A stretch of 59,795 nucleotides of DNA from positions 1-59,795 of the IMG/VR virus record IMGVR_UViG_3300047548_000345. The stretch is one strand, 5' to 3'. Under the pieces are notes generated by a model. The model was given only the letters and a program-made list of their open reading frames with translations, searched no databases and was not told where the DNA came from. Shown here one piece after another: positions 28,301 through 38,227 of the stretch (position 1 is the first letter of the stretch; each line of letters starts with the position of its first letter). The position numbers and the translations under genes are program-made. The DNA is from a virus.

Positions 28301-29239
28301 CTAGTTCCTCATTGACTCTATAATAGATACTATATCATGCTCAGGTAGGAATTGCAAGTCATTTCTCATCTTAGTCGTATCGGAATACAAGATTGGAAGA
28401 TCACCATTCCGTCTAGGCTTAAACTCAATCAAAAGTGACTTTCCTTGAGTTACTTCTACCTTGTCAATAACTTCCATAACAGAGTGACCTTGACCTGTTC
28501 CTAGATTACATACTATTCCTTTATCATTCTTTTCCATGTATTCATATGCTTTGATATGGGCTCGGCAAAGATCGATCACATGAATATAATCACGAACGGC
28601 GGTACCATCTGGTGTATCATAAGTGTTGCCATACACAGTAACTTTATTGTGTTTGATTAAATTAGGAATCAAGTGTGTTTCTGGTTCATGTTCTTCATAT
28701 AGATTGGCTTCAACACTTCTACCTGCTGCATTGAAGTATCTCAGCAAAGAAACACGAACACCATGTTCTTTTTCAGCAGCGAGAAGAATATCTTCTGCAA
28801 TGCTTTTACTTGCTGCATAAACACTCTCAGGCTTCTTCTTTTCACTTTCACTAATAGGCAAACTCTTTGGTGTGCCATACACCGCACAAGTGCTAGAGAA
28901 AACAAAGTTCTTGACACCATAATGGATAGCCTCATCCATCATCTTGACGGTGCTCAAAACATTATTGCGATAATATGTGTAAGGCTTTTCTTCACTCTCA
29001 GGAACAACTGCGAGTGCAGCAAAGTGAAAGATGCAATCGATACCTTTGTGAAACTCAAAGAGATTTGCATTTGTCTTTGAAATATCTCTCAAATCAAATA
29101 CATCATAAAGATGGTCGAGTTTATGTTTTCTATGCTTATCGATGGCGATGATGAAACAATCAGGATAGGCTTTACGCAATTCATAGCACATATGCGAGCC
29201 AATATAACCACTCGCACCGGTTACCACAAACTTTTTCAT
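28301..29239 (-). CDS. galE: UDP-glucose 4-epimerase GalE-like (extended SDR)
   Basis: 312 residues. NAD-binding TGASGYIGSH at residues 8-17, FHFAALAVVPES, SSTCAVYG, the catalytic YAASK motif and YFNAAG are all present. It interconverts UDP-glucose and UDP-galactose (or the GlcNAc forms). It is the last gene of a glycan-biosynthesis run reaching 38937, and its start overlaps the DUF1289 gene. Confidence 0.92.
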   Translation of the reverse strand: MKKFVVTGASGYIGSHMCYELRKAYPDCFIIAIDKHRKHKLDHLYDVFDLRDISKTNANLFEFHKGIDCIFHFAALAVVPESEEKPYTYYRNNVLSTVKMMDEAIHYGVKNFVFSSTCAVYGTPKSLPISESEKKKPESVYAASKSIAEDILLAAEKEHGVRVSLLRYFNAAGRSVEANLYEEHEPETHLIPNLIKHNKVTVYGNTYDTPDGTAVRDYIHVIDLCRAHIKAYEYMEKNDKGIVCNLGTGQGHSVMEVIDKVEVTQGKSLLIEFKPRRNGDLPILYSDTTKMRNDLQFLPEHDIVSIIESMRN

Positions 29240-29403
29240 TTCTTCAACCTTTGTTTGGCTGTCTTGATGATTTCGACTTTACGATCTTTGGTTGCTGCGA
29301 ACCATTCTTCTATCTCTTGAAGGGTTCGACCGCACGATTGACAATGTTGAATAACAGGATCATAATCACAAATTTCTTTACATGGAGATTTAGGTGTATT
29401 CAT
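29236..29403 (-). CDS. DUF1289-family small protein
   Basis: 55 residues. MNTPKSPCKEICDYDPVIQH, CQSCGRTLQEIEEWFAATKD: four conserved Cys and the GRTxxEIxxW signature of DUF1289, a small family mostly in proteobacteria, thought to bind metal. Its start overlaps the glycosyltransferase-like gene by 14 bases and its stop overlaps galE (ATGA). Confidence 0.8.
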   Translation of the reverse strand: MNTPKSPCKEICDYDPVIQHCQSCGRTLQEIEEWFAATKDRKVEIIKTAKQRLKK

Positions 29404-30115
29404 TTCTTCTAATTAACTGTGCTGATAGATTGATTACTCTGTCTAAGTTTTTGACTGAAAATACTTTACGATCTTTGTTTGAAAGAGTCCACATTTCATC
29501 TCTGAAACGATCTGGTGCCGATTTGAGCCAACTGTCATTTGTCTCTGACTTCAATTGATACCACCATTCTTTAGTCGATGGATCAGGTAAAGTCTTGATA
29601 TAAGATGAGTTAGCCCACCAAAAGTTTCCGCTAAAATGTGGAGCTGGTTCATCAAAGTAATTTACACCAGCCACATCATATGTATCTAACGCCTCAACAC
29701 ATTCTTTCCACTTTTCAATGACACCCCAATTTAAAAACTGACGCCAATAATAATAGTTCTTGAAAGTATGACCATTACCAGTTTGCAAATGATTTTCAAC
29801 AGATGTTATGCCTTTAGAGTGTAAATATAACATACTGAAATTGTCCGTCTGGCTATCTTTCCACATCTTTCTCATCATAACATTCTCAGCCTCAGGTTCA
29901 TTCATATAGACTGAAAGTTCAATATTGCGAAATGTGGCTAGAAGACTAATGAAGTTTTCGATATGTCTTTTATCATTAGCAATAGCAGTGACTTTTACAT
30001 CATCGAAATCATGTAACAAGCCAACATCTTCAAGGAGTTTGAATTGCTCCATGAAGATATGGCTCCACGTTCCATAGTCATTCAAAAAGATATGATAATA
30101 TAAGACTTTTTTCAC
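29390..30115 (-). CDS. Glycosyltransferase-like protein (HSKG/HFSGNFWWA family)
   Basis: 241 residues. SMLYLHSKGITSVENHLQTG, YYWRQFLNWGVIEKWKECV, TYDVAGVNYFDEPAPHFSGN and FWWANSSYIKTLP follow a family found in rhamnan-type cluster proteins and large viruses, thought to be glycosyltransferases. The sugar donor is unknown. It lies in the glycan cassette and overlaps both neighbours. Confidence 0.65.
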   Translation of the reverse strand: MKKVLYYHIFLNDYGTWSHIFMEQFKLLEDVGLLHDFDDVKVTAIANDKRHIENFISLLATFRNIELSVYMNEPEAENVMMRKMWKDSQTDNFSMLYLHSKGITSVENHLQTGNGHTFKNYYYWRQFLNWGVIEKWKECVEALDTYDVAGVNYFDEPAPHFSGNFWWANSSYIKTLPDPSTKEWWYQLKSETNDSWLKSAPDRFRDEMWTLSNKDRKVFSVKNLDRVINLSAQLIRRNEYT

Positions 30116-31347
30116 GAACGAGTTTCTACTTTAGGGAAATATGTGATGAAACGATCATATTGATTGTTACGGCGTGCCTTGATCTTGGTGACAATTTCAT
30201 CGAAGAAGTTCCATGCGAGAGGCACAAAGACCAATGTCGAATCATATTCATCAAGTTTGGTTGCAGGATAAATTGGAATACTAGAACCTGGTGTAAATCG
30301 TCCTTGCTTAAGAGGATTGTCATCAATGATGAAGTCCAGTTTAAGACCAGAATAATTGAGCAGCGTCATACCTTTTGCTGGTGCACCATAACCAATAGCA
30401 AGCCAACCAATATCACTGCGAGTATATTGTGAAACTTCATCAACAAGTTCTTTTACAATTTCATTACAACGAGCCGCATATTTGACATAGGTATCAGGCT
30501 CATAAAGACCGTCAACAGCTTCATGTTGTAGAACACTCAAAACATTACCTTCACGAGGAGTTTTGCTGATGCAAAAGATATAACTTGTGCCATGAATAGG
30601 CATAAACTCCACATTGAACAAATGCAGACCAGCACGTTCGCAAAGTGTCTTCATTGACAATGTATTGAAGAACGAGATATGCTCATGATAGATTGTATCA
30701 AACTCATTGTTCTTAATCATATGAGCCTGAGAAGTTTGAATGTAGAGTGTTGTATCATCATTCATCAACATTCTAGCTGCTCTGAGAAAACCAAGCGGAT
30801 CAGGACCGTGAGCAAAGACATTCTGTGCTGTCATAACATCAATATGAATACCCGCCTTCTGTAATTCTCTTGCAAAATCTTCATTGAACCAGTCGCAGAA
30901 AACAAGGTGATCTTTTGAAGAGGTCTCAACAAGGTTCTTTGCTGGATCAACACCAAATGTTCTATAGCCGATCTTCTTGAAATAATCTAACTGAGTGCCA
31001 TCATTGCAACCAATGTCAAAGACAGTTTTGTTGGGAACATCACCAACAAATTTATCTGTCATTGCAGCAAAATCTTCAAAATGCTTGTGCATTGTCTTGG
31101 CTGTGCCAGACACATAAAGATAGTCCTCAAACATAAGTTTAGGATTGACAGAATGTGTCAACTGCACATGATAACATTCTTCACAATGATTGATAGCCAA
31201 AGGATATTCTGCTTGAACATCATCCTTGTTTAGTTTGAATGAGTTAGCAAGAGGCTGCTTACCCAAGTTAAGGACAAGTTTCAGCTTGTGAGAACCGCAG
31301 GCTACACATTGCTTAAGTTCTGTTACATCAGAGTTTTGGTGCGACAC
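30112..31347 (-). CDS. Sugar C-methyltransferase-like SAM enzyme
   Basis: 411 residues from GTG 31347, which has AGGAAG upstream and no good ATG. The N-terminal zinc-binding box (CVACGSHKL and NHCEECYHVQL), a Rossmann SAM motif VFDIGCNDGTQLDYFK, and a C-terminal domain with IGYGAPAKGMTLLNY match the NovU/TylC3-type sugar C-methyltransferase layout (Methyltransf_13/11/14). It may place a branch methyl on a dTDP-keto-sugar made by the RmlB-like enzyme at 31990. It overlaps its upstream neighbour by 20 bases. Confidence 0.85.
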   Translation of the reverse strand: MSHQNSDVTELKQCVACGSHKLKLVLNLGKQPLANSFKLNKDDVQAEYPLAINHCEECYHVQLTHSVNPKLMFEDYLYVSGTAKTMHKHFEDFAAMTDKFVGDVPNKTVFDIGCNDGTQLDYFKKIGYRTFGVDPAKNLVETSSKDHLVFCDWFNEDFARELQKAGIHIDVMTAQNVFAHGPDPLGFLRAARMLMNDDTTLYIQTSQAHMIKNNEFDTIYHEHISFFNTLSMKTLCERAGLHLFNVEFMPIHGTSYIFCISKTPREGNVLSVLQHEAVDGLYEPDTYVKYAARCNEIVKELVDEVSQYTRSDIGWLAIGYGAPAKGMTLLNYSGLKLDFIIDDNPLKQGRFTPGSSIPIYPATKLDEYDSTLVFVPLAWNFFDEIVTKIKARRNNQYDRFITYFPKVETRS

Positions 31348-31993
31348 GCTGCATCTTCCTTTTGCCAAACTTTTCAAACACGACCATACTATCATAAAAG
31401 AATACGCCAGTCAAGTCTTTACCGATCTTATTCAATCTATCTAGATCAGTGTTATAGTTTTCTTTCCAATCCCAATGAAGAACATCAACATACTGTTTTG
31501 CATATTCGATGAAAGTTCCTTTACGGTTCAAACCGCCACCATTATGTGCCATATAACTCGTATGACAATCTTCACAAATGAAGATACTGCCAACAGGCAT
31601 GACAGGAAAGATTTTTTCAAACGTGAGGATTTGTTGATCCATATAGTGACCACCATCGTCAATGAAAACATCGATCTTAGGATTGCCTGCTAAGAAACTA
31701 TCCCAAAAAGCAGGATCACCTTGATCACCAATGAGAACTTTTACATTTGGATTATCATAGGTGAGTTTAGCACATTCAGGATCAACATCGATACCTGTGA
31801 TCTTTGCACCTTCACCAAAGAATGATCCCCACATATCAAGAGAACCACCTTTTTGAACGCCAACTTCTACAATGTTGAGTTCTGTTCCTCTCCAGCGACG
31901 AAGATGCCTTTCATAGACTTCGAAGTATGGCTCCCACTTATCAGATGGGTGTTTTGCATTATCGAAACATTCTCTCAAAAAAGATACACTCAT
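31328..31993 (-). CDS. SAM-dependent methyltransferase (CmcI/macrocin-type)
   Basis: 221 residues. LNIVEVGVQKGGSLDMWGSF, KITGIDVDPECAK, IDVFIDDGGHYMDQQ and GSIFICEDCHTSY fit class I SAM enzymes that O-methylate sugars such as macrocin. The Asp-Asp-Gly-Gly-His segment is a metal-binding feature of that family. It belongs to the glycan cassette. Confidence 0.82.
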   Translation of the reverse strand: MSVSFLRECFDNAKHPSDKWEPYFEVYERHLRRWRGTELNIVEVGVQKGGSLDMWGSFFGEGAKITGIDVDPECAKLTYDNPNVKVLIGDQGDPAFWDSFLAGNPKIDVFIDDGGHYMDQQILTFEKIFPVMPVGSIFICEDCHTSYMAHNGGGLNRKGTFIEYAKQYVDVLHWDWKENYNTDLDRLNKIGKDLTGVFFYDSMVVFEKFGKRKMQRVAPKL

Positions 31994-33033
31994 TCTACTT
32001 CAATCCATTCTGGGTTTGCAAGAGACCATTCAACAACTTCTTTGATACGATCTTGCAGGCTGTGACGAGGTTCCCAACCGAGGTCACGCATGAAGTCTCC
32101 AGACAAGGCATAACGAAGATCATGGCCAGGTCGTGAAGTGTGGAAGTCTACCATTTCATATTTCAATTCTTTGTTCTGTGCATCAGCAATGATTTGCACC
32201 ATCTGTAGATTGTTGATTTCTTCTTTGCCGACAACATTGAATTTCGGACACTTTGCACCACCATAATCAGGTGTATAAACTTTCTTCATCTGTTCGTCAT
32301 TGAGATGCAACAAGAAATACATTGCATCAGCAACATCTTTTGCGTGAACGTAGAAGCGAGAACCTGGAATGGTCTTCGAAGGATCGGAGTGAATATGAAT
32401 TGTTTCACCATCTCTAATCTTACGAATAGACATGGGAATAAATTTCTCTGGATGCTGACGTTCACCGAAGACATTCATTGTATGGGTGATAAAGATGGGT
32501 AACTTGTAAGTGTTTTCGTAGGCAACACAAAACTCCTCAGCAGCAGCCTTCGATGCTGAATATGGGTTGGTTGAATTGTAACGATCACGTTCAGCATATG
32601 CAACACCATTTGGTGCAATACCAAAGATTTCATCTGTGGAGAAATAAATCATACGCTCAAGGTTCTTCAACTTACGAGCGAAGTTGAGGACATTCACGGT
32701 GCCAACCGTGTTGTCCATCAAAAACTCCATTGGGTGAGAAATAGAACGATCAACGTGCGATGCAGCAGCAAGGTGAAGAATGATATTAACATCACCAATC
32801 ATATTTGCGGTAAGGTCTTGAATCTCAGCCTTCAAATCATGCCATACAATCTTGACGCGCTTTCTTGTTTCCGCAGGATATTTGCGAACCACATTATCGA
32901 GTCTATTGAGATTACCTGAATAGTCAAGACGATCTAGAGAAATAATTTCCCAATCTGTCTTTTCAAGAAAGAGGTCTACGATGTGATGACCGATGAAGCC
33001 TGCGCCACCGGTAATGAGAACACGTTTAGCCAT
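31990..33033 (-). CDS. rmlB: dTDP-glucose 4,6-dehydratase-like (RmlB)
   Basis: 347 residues, the family's length. ITGGAGFIGHHIVD (NAD site), HLAAASHVDRS, YFSTDEIFG, YSASKAAAE catalytic motif and THTMNVFGERQHPEKF are all present. It makes dTDP-4-keto-6-deoxyglucose, the entry to deoxysugars. It is next to the predicted C- and O-methyltransferases, which act on such keto-sugars. Confidence 0.92.
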   Translation of the reverse strand: MAKRVLITGGAGFIGHHIVDLFLEKTDWEIISLDRLDYSGNLNRLDNVVRKYPAETRKRVKIVWHDLKAEIQDLTANMIGDVNIILHLAAASHVDRSISHPMEFLMDNTVGTVNVLNFARKLKNLERMIYFSTDEIFGIAPNGVAYAERDRYNSTNPYSASKAAAEEFCVAYENTYKLPIFITHTMNVFGERQHPEKFIPMSIRKIRDGETIHIHSDPSKTIPGSRFYVHAKDVADAMYFLLHLNDEQMKKVYTPDYGGAKCPKFNVVGKEEINNLQMVQIIADAQNKELKYEMVDFHTSRPGHDLRYALSGDFMRDLGWEPRHSLQDRIKEVVEWSLANPEWIEVE

Positions 33034-33035
33034 TA

Positions 33036-33797
33036 TTATTCACCTTTATCATTCTGTTTCACATAAGCCCGCAAAGTCTCTTGCCGGTCTTCATATATAT
33101 ATGTTCTATTAAACTTCTCTTTCATATACTTTGGAAACCATTCTTTCATCAAGTATTCCATTTCTGAAAAAGCATTGGTCTTATCATACCAACTTTCACG
33201 GCGCATGTGCTTGATGGAAGTTTCATGTATAACAAAAGCAGTCTGTCCAAGATAATGACACATAATCTTGTCAATTCCCCATTCAGACTCATTATACACA
33301 TAATCAGTGAGTAATGTCAAGACTTTTTTGAAAATGTCTGCACGATAAAATGGAACACCCATTTCGGTAAAGTTCGTTTCTGCAAATACCCAATCTTTAT
33401 TTTGTTCCAAGCAAGGATAAACTGTCCATGAAGTCAAAGATTGTTGAAACAATCGCATATCATAACCACGGGCTAACATCAATGCAATCTCAACGGACTG
33501 AATATCGGTGCAGTAATCATCATCCCAATAACCGATATAGTCATAATCCCACCACTTGACTCCTTTAGTTGCTAAAAAATCGCAGAGTTCAGGCAATTGT
33601 TTCCATTTATGACGAACAGGATAGTGAAAAAAGTAATCATATGATCCTTCTTCTGGTACATAATCATCTTTGAAGCCAATAACACAAACTTCGAACGTGC
33701 GATTTGGCTTATTGAAGCGCCAATGATTGTCTTTGTCATAATCATCATCAAAGAACATTGGACAGCCGGTTGGTGTAATGATGAGAGCTTTAAACAT
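33036..33797 (-). CDS. Putative glycosyltransferase (GT-A-like)
   Basis: 253 residues. FKALIITPTGCPMFFDDDYD at the start, and WWDYDYIGYWDDDYCTDIQS with an Asp-rich DxD-type metal motif, suggest a GT-A nucleotide-sugar transferase. HMRRESWYDKTNAFSEMEY follows. The exact family is not recognised; the placement between RmlB and GT10 supports the role. Confidence 0.6.
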   Translation of the reverse strand: MFKALIITPTGCPMFFDDDYDKDNHWRFNKPNRTFEVCVIGFKDDYVPEEGSYDYFFHYPVRHKWKQLPELCDFLATKGVKWWDYDYIGYWDDDYCTDIQSVEIALMLARGYDMRLFQQSLTSWTVYPCLEQNKDWVFAETNFTEMGVPFYRADIFKKVLTLLTDYVYNESEWGIDKIMCHYLGQTAFVIHETSIKHMRRESWYDKTNAFSEMEYLMKEWFPKYMKEKFNRTYIYEDRQETLRAYVKQNDKGE

Positions 33798-34683
33798 TAT
33801 TAATCACGCCTTTATAAACATTTTTTTCAAACCAAGTTAGAAAACGATCTTTGTCCATAAACTTATTAGCACGTTGATAATCTACGAACATTGGTTGCAT
33901 ATACATTTCTTCATAGAGATCAGGATTTTCATCAATGCGTTTGATAGCTTCAAAGAAAGCATCATCATCCTGATAGTCATGCCAATTTAGAAAGGCTTTT
34001 GGATTGAAGTCTGTTTCTACAGAAGGTGAACCCCAATAGATTGGAATAGTCTTAGCACACAGAGCATCGTAGAGCTTTTCTGTTACATAACCAGGCCACG
34101 ATGAGTTCTCAAAGCAAAGATTGAATTTATATGAATTAAGAAACTTAAATTTAGCTTCTACAGCCTGATCACCACGAGGAAGAATATGACCAATGTTATT
34201 GAACAGAGGGCCACCAGAAGCAACAGGTTTATATAAACTCAATTTGTGAAACCATTTGTTACGCATTTCACAATTAGGATTTTTGACAACGAATGAACAG
34301 AAACCTTCTTTCTTTTCATTTAGATCGGATGGTTGGCGATTGATGTTGCTTGTATTAGGAACATCTCTATTGTGATTATCATAATCATAGATGACCCACA
34401 AAGGTAATCTATAATTGCGATTATCTAGATCCATATGATCGAATGAAATTGAAAAGTGGCAAGGATAACTCCAAGGTCTTTCATTCTCACCTGTATAGAA
34501 AATTCTTATATTGTTCTTACCAAGATATGTTTTGTTGTTTTCACCAAAGTTCTTATCACCAAAGATAAGGTAGTCAGGATTTACATCATCACGAATGACA
34601 TTAAATCTTTCTGACAAAATATTGGTAAAAAAGTTTTCGATAGCACCAAATGTATCTGTGAAGCCTAGTCTCAAAACTTTCAT
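33790..34683 (-). CDS. GT10 fucosyltransferase-like protein
   Basis: 297 residues. FCSFVVKNPNCEMRNKWF, FNLCFENSSWPGYVTEKLYD and AKTIPIYWGSPSVETDFN are the alpha-1,3/4-fucosyltransferase (GT10) signature, including the Glu and Lys that contact GDP-fucose. Here GDP-L-galactose, made by the epimerase at 35776, is an alternative donor. It would add the deoxy- or L-sugar to an acceptor glycan. Confidence 0.85.
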   Translation of the reverse strand: MKVLRLGFTDTFGAIENFFTNILSERFNVIRDDVNPDYLIFGDKNFGENNKTYLGKNNIRIFYTGENERPWSYPCHFSISFDHMDLDNRNYRLPLWVIYDYDNHNRDVPNTSNINRQPSDLNEKKEGFCSFVVKNPNCEMRNKWFHKLSLYKPVASGGPLFNNIGHILPRGDQAVEAKFKFLNSYKFNLCFENSSWPGYVTEKLYDALCAKTIPIYWGSPSVETDFNPKAFLNWHDYQDDDAFFEAIKRIDENPDLYEEMYMQPMFVDYQRANKFMDKDRFLTWFEKNVYKGVINNV

Positions 34684-34688
34684 AATGA

Positions 34689-35783
34689 TTACCTTCTTAT
34701 AAATTCTTCTTCAACATAACCTCTTCTGAACCAGAAAGGAACTCTGGTTACTCGGTTCATAGGAGTAATATCACAAACCTTGAAAGGATCAATCTCTCTA
34801 TTGATAGACAAGAAGTGTTTGCTATTCTTACTTATCTTCTCCACATAGTCTTTAGCCACTTGCAAATTATATTCTGTCAGACCATCAACATTGACAACCA
34901 GATCAGCCTTACCTGTAAATTCTTCTGGTGAGATGACTTTTATGCCATGGTTGTCTAAGTTAGTATTGAGGAAATATTTTGTTGAGATCGCAACAGTAGG
35001 GATTTCTACAAGAGTGAGATTCTTAAATCCTAGTTTGTAAAGATAGTATGCTAAGTGACCAACACCAGCACCAATTTCAGTTATTGCGATATTTTTACGA
35101 TCCCAATATCTTTCTGCAATACGAATAGCAACACCAAGAGACATAATATCTCTATCACTATAAAGCCCATGTTTTTCTGATTGTAGACCAAAATGATAAC
35201 CTTGATACTTTGGTGCAGAAAGATCGCAGTTGTCATTATTGTATTCTAGCATCTCAATATACTTATCGACTGAGATTGCATAGAAACGCAAAAAGTCATT
35301 CTTCTTAGAAAATTCCTCAGGTGAAAATAGAGGAATAAGACCGGTTGCTTCCATCAAAGATAGCAACTTATCATAGATAGCAAAGGCTACATGCTGCTGA
35401 ATATCATCTTCATTTCTGGTAAGAAGACCGTAGTATCGATCACCTTGTGCCGTTCCGTTTGTGATAGGCTGTCTAAACATACCACTCATGTAATTGTGTA
35501 GATTATCTAGGTCTTTTCTCAATAAAAACTTAACTACATCTTCATGACCTGGAACAATAGAGTCCCAAATAATCGAATCGCTTTTTAGGTCTTCTTTCTT
35601 TGTTCTTTCGATAAAATATTCACATAGTTCTGTGAGCATCTTATCATCTCTAACGGCAACAGGTTTTCCCCAACCAGAGATGTAGTTACCTTCGGCTGGC
35701 GGATGATTAATCATAAGAAAGCCTGTGAAGTGGCTTGATGGCAACTTCACAGTCCATTTCATCAATCTAATTTCTTTATTCAT
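34689..35783 (-). CDS. Putative sugar O-methyltransferase
   Basis: 364 residues. The SAM site is ITEIGAGVGHLAYYLYKLGF, followed by LTLVEIPTVAISTKYFL. YQGYHFGLQSEKHGLYSDRD precedes it. This layout fits the putative sugar O-methyltransferase family common in O-antigen clusters. It overlaps the GME-like gene by 8 bases. Confidence 0.75.
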   Translation of the reverse strand: MNKEIRLMKWTVKLPSSHFTGFLMINHPPAEGNYISGWGKPVAVRDDKMLTELCEYFIERTKKEDLKSDSIIWDSIVPGHEDVVKFLLRKDLDNLHNYMSGMFRQPITNGTAQGDRYYGLLTRNEDDIQQHVAFAIYDKLLSLMEATGLIPLFSPEEFSKKNDFLRFYAISVDKYIEMLEYNNDNCDLSAPKYQGYHFGLQSEKHGLYSDRDIMSLGVAIRIAERYWDRKNIAITEIGAGVGHLAYYLYKLGFKNLTLVEIPTVAISTKYFLNTNLDNHGIKVISPEEFTGKADLVVNVDGLTEYNLQVAKDYVEKISKNSKHFLSINREIDPFKVCDITPMNRVTRVPFWFRRGYVEEEFIRR

Positions 35784-36804
35784 TACTAAGATTTACTCTT
35801 TTTTCAATCCATTCATAAGTCTTTTGCATACCTAAGAAAAGTGGATATGAAGGTCTCCAATTCAACTTTTCTCCAATCAGTCTATTATCTGAGTTACGAC
35901 CTCTCACGCCTGTAGGACCATCGATATAAACCTTTTCTAATTGTTTACCACCAATATCACAAGCCATATCGACAAGTCTATTGATCGTAACCATTTCATC
36001 AGAACCGATATTCACAGGTCCCATGAAGTCAGATTCCATCAAACGGCGAACACCTTCAATACACTCATCAATATACAAGAATGATCTTGTTTGATTACCA
36101 TCACCCCAAATCTCAATCTTATCATCACTTGTAATGACTTTGCGACAAATGGCTGCGGGCGCCTTTTCTTTACCGCCTTGCCATGTGCCTAGAGGACCGT
36201 AGATATTATGGAATCTAGCAATGCGAACAGGAATACCATAATTGCGATTATAGGCAAGATAAAGTCTTTCACTGAATAATTTTTCCCATCCATATTCACT
36301 ATCCGGGTTAGCAGGGTAAGCACTGTCTTCTGCACAGTTTGGGTTATTTGGATCAAGTTGATTGTGTTCAGGATACATACATGCTGATGATGAATAGAAA
36401 ACTTTTGGATAATGCTCATCATTGTGCTTAACTAATGCATCAAGCAAATTTAGATTAATCATGGCTGAGTTGTGCATCACATCAGCATCGTGTTCACCGG
36501 TGAAGATATAACCAGCACCACCCATATCAGCAGCGAATTGATAAATCTCATCAAATGGTTTATCAAATTGCATAGCAAAAATTTCATATGGATTACGATT
36601 GCAACCTGCATATCCAACAAGTTGCTCAACATCGCGTTGATCACGAAGATCACGGATTACAAAATGATCCGCCTCAGTCTTATCATATTCAGGATATTTA
36701 AGGTCGACACCGCGAACCCAATATCCTTCCGCTTTAAGTCTCTTGACCATGTGGTTGCCAATGAAACCGCCAGCGCCTAGAACAAGTGCTGTTTTCTTTG
36801 TCAT
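35776..36804 (-). CDS. GDP-mannose 3,5-epimerase-like SDR
   Basis: 342 residues. VLGAGGFIGNHMVKRLKAEG (NAD site), FAADMGGAGYIFTGEHDADV, SSSACMYPEHNQ, SEYGWEKLFSE (YxxxK) and RFHNIYGPLGTWQGGKEKAP are close to GDP-mannose 3,5-epimerase, which makes GDP-L-galactose/gulose. Its donor could come from a ManC pathway; the cupin at 20973 is a candidate partner. It starts 3 bases after the next gene's stop. Confidence 0.88.
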   Translation of the reverse strand: MTKKTALVLGAGGFIGNHMVKRLKAEGYWVRGVDLKYPEYDKTEADHFVIRDLRDQRDVEQLVGYAGCNRNPYEIFAMQFDKPFDEIYQFAADMGGAGYIFTGEHDADVMHNSAMINLNLLDALVKHNDEHYPKVFYSSSACMYPEHNQLDPNNPNCAEDSAYPANPDSEYGWEKLFSERLYLAYNRNYGIPVRIARFHNIYGPLGTWQGGKEKAPAAICRKVITSDDKIEIWGDGNQTRSFLYIDECIEGVRRLMESDFMGPVNIGSDEMVTINRLVDMACDIGGKQLEKVYIDGPTGVRGRNSDNRLIGEKLNWRPSYPLFLGMQKTYEWIEKRVNLSNE

Positions 36805-36806
36805 AG

Positions 36807-37334
36807 TTACCTCTTATACCAAAACCAAACGGCTCTATTTGAAACCTGAATTGGTGTTCCAATTCTCACTTCTCTACGAAACTTACTCAATTCTTCTTTC
36901 ACAGGAACATATTCGTGCCCGTTACCACAAAAGATACCACCACTCTTTACAAGATCATAGTATAGCTTAAGATTATCGGAAGTGCAAGCACTTTGATCTA
37001 TGCAGACAATATCACTTTCTCTATCGGATTTGAATCTGATTTTGTCTTTGATATTTTTAATATTCGCTTCAAATACTTTCTTATAATTTTGCGACTTCTC
37101 ATCTTCACCATAATTATTGATAACGAAAACGCGAGCAATCTTAGGGCAATTATCTATAAGGTCTACGGTAGAATCACCTTTCAAATCACCAACAATGGTA
37201 ATCTTTACTTTGTCTTTCCTCATTCTATTAACATAAGGAATAATGCCTCTAGAAATCATAGTGGTAGAAGGCCACATTCCCATAGCCCTCAATTGATCAA
37301 TTTCAAAAAATTCTGGATCACCAATCATTATCAA
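36807..37334 (-). CDS. Small methyltransferase-like protein
   Basis: 175 residues. An alternating alpha/beta pattern with ITIVGDLKGDSTVDLID, RVFVINNYGE, SDIVCIDQSAC and LVKSGGIFCGNGHEY, as in compact class I SAM-binding domains (no classic GxGxG). Function uncertain; the position inside the glycan cassette suggests sugar methylation. Confidence 0.55.
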   Translation of the reverse strand: MIMIGDPEFFEIDQLRAMGMWPSTTMISRGIIPYVNRMRKDKVKITIVGDLKGDSTVDLIDNCPKIARVFVINNYGEDEKSQNYKKVFEANIKNIKDKIRFKSDRESDIVCIDQSACTSDNLKLYYDLVKSGGIFCGNGHEYVPVKEELSKFRREVRIGTPIQVSNRAVWFWYKR

Positions 37335-38227
37335 TCTCCGTAAAGTTCTTCAATTTTTGTTTTGAGATGAGGTACGCGATCATATTGATGAACGATAACA
37401 TATTTCTTATTTTCATTCATACTTGTAACCGTACCATCTTCATTGATCACGGGTTGATTATCTTCATAGAGTGCTTCATATCGAGAAGGATCATCATTGA
37501 AAATAACGCCAAGATCACCACGACCAGCCTTGACTGCTTCAACTGTAGTGCCTAACTGAATAGCCCAGTTATCACTGTTGTTTGTGAAGAGTGTGTCCAT
37601 GTTATATGGTTGGAAATTGATCAGAAAGTTGAATACAGCCTGATCAACAATAGGAATAGGTCTATTCACACTCATTTGAAAGATCATCAACATCAAATCA
37701 CGAACAAACTCAAAGTTACCGGCAATGGTACCAACATTATATATCATCTTTTCTTTGAGAATATTATGAAAGTAAGGACCAAATGTATCGTGCAAGTTCT
37801 TATTACCCCAAGGTTCATTCTTGTATCTCAGACCTTCCGATGAACAGACGAGGAATGAACCCATGCAATTATCATAGAGCCAATCTGTTGGATTAGTTTG
37901 AAATACTACATCGCGGGTATCTGTAGTAATGAGATGGGTGTATTGCTTAGGATCAAGAGAGTTGAGATAGTTCCACATATAGAAAAAGCGTTCAACATGC
38001 GGCGCACCGTTATTATGTGCAACGACACTACCATCATCTTGCATTTTACCATATAGAGATAGTAACACACCTTCTTGTGTTAGCTTTTCAATTGTTTCTT
38101 TTGACATATTGGTGCCAACAATAGCAACGTCACCGTCAAAACCGCTTTTCTTGATTGAGTTGACCCAGTATTTCAAGTCATCCCATGTGTAGTTTGAGGC
38201 GCCGCCAATAATCAAATCTTTAGCCAT
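37331..38227 (-). CDS. Putative glycosyltransferase
   Basis: 298 residues. DLIIGGASNYTWDDLKYWVN, THLITTDTRDVVFQTNPTDW (DTRDV metal-binding motif) and YNVGTIAGNFEFVRDLM are typical of a glycosyltransferase-like family found in phages and eukaryotes. A VDQAVFNFLIN element follows. GT-A fold likely; donor unknown. Confidence 0.65.
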   Translation of the reverse strand: MAKDLIIGGASNYTWDDLKYWVNSIKKSGFDGDVAIVGTNMSKETIEKLTQEGVLLSLYGKMQDDGSVVAHNNGAPHVERFFYMWNYLNSLDPKQYTHLITTDTRDVVFQTNPTDWLYDNCMGSFLVCSSEGLRYKNEPWGNKNLHDTFGPYFHNILKEKMIYNVGTIAGNFEFVRDLMLMIFQMSVNRPIPIVDQAVFNFLINFQPYNMDTLFTNNSDNWAIQLGTTVEAVKAGRGDLGVIFNDDPSRYEALYEDNQPVINEDGTVTSMNENKKYVIVHQYDRVPHLKTKIEELYGD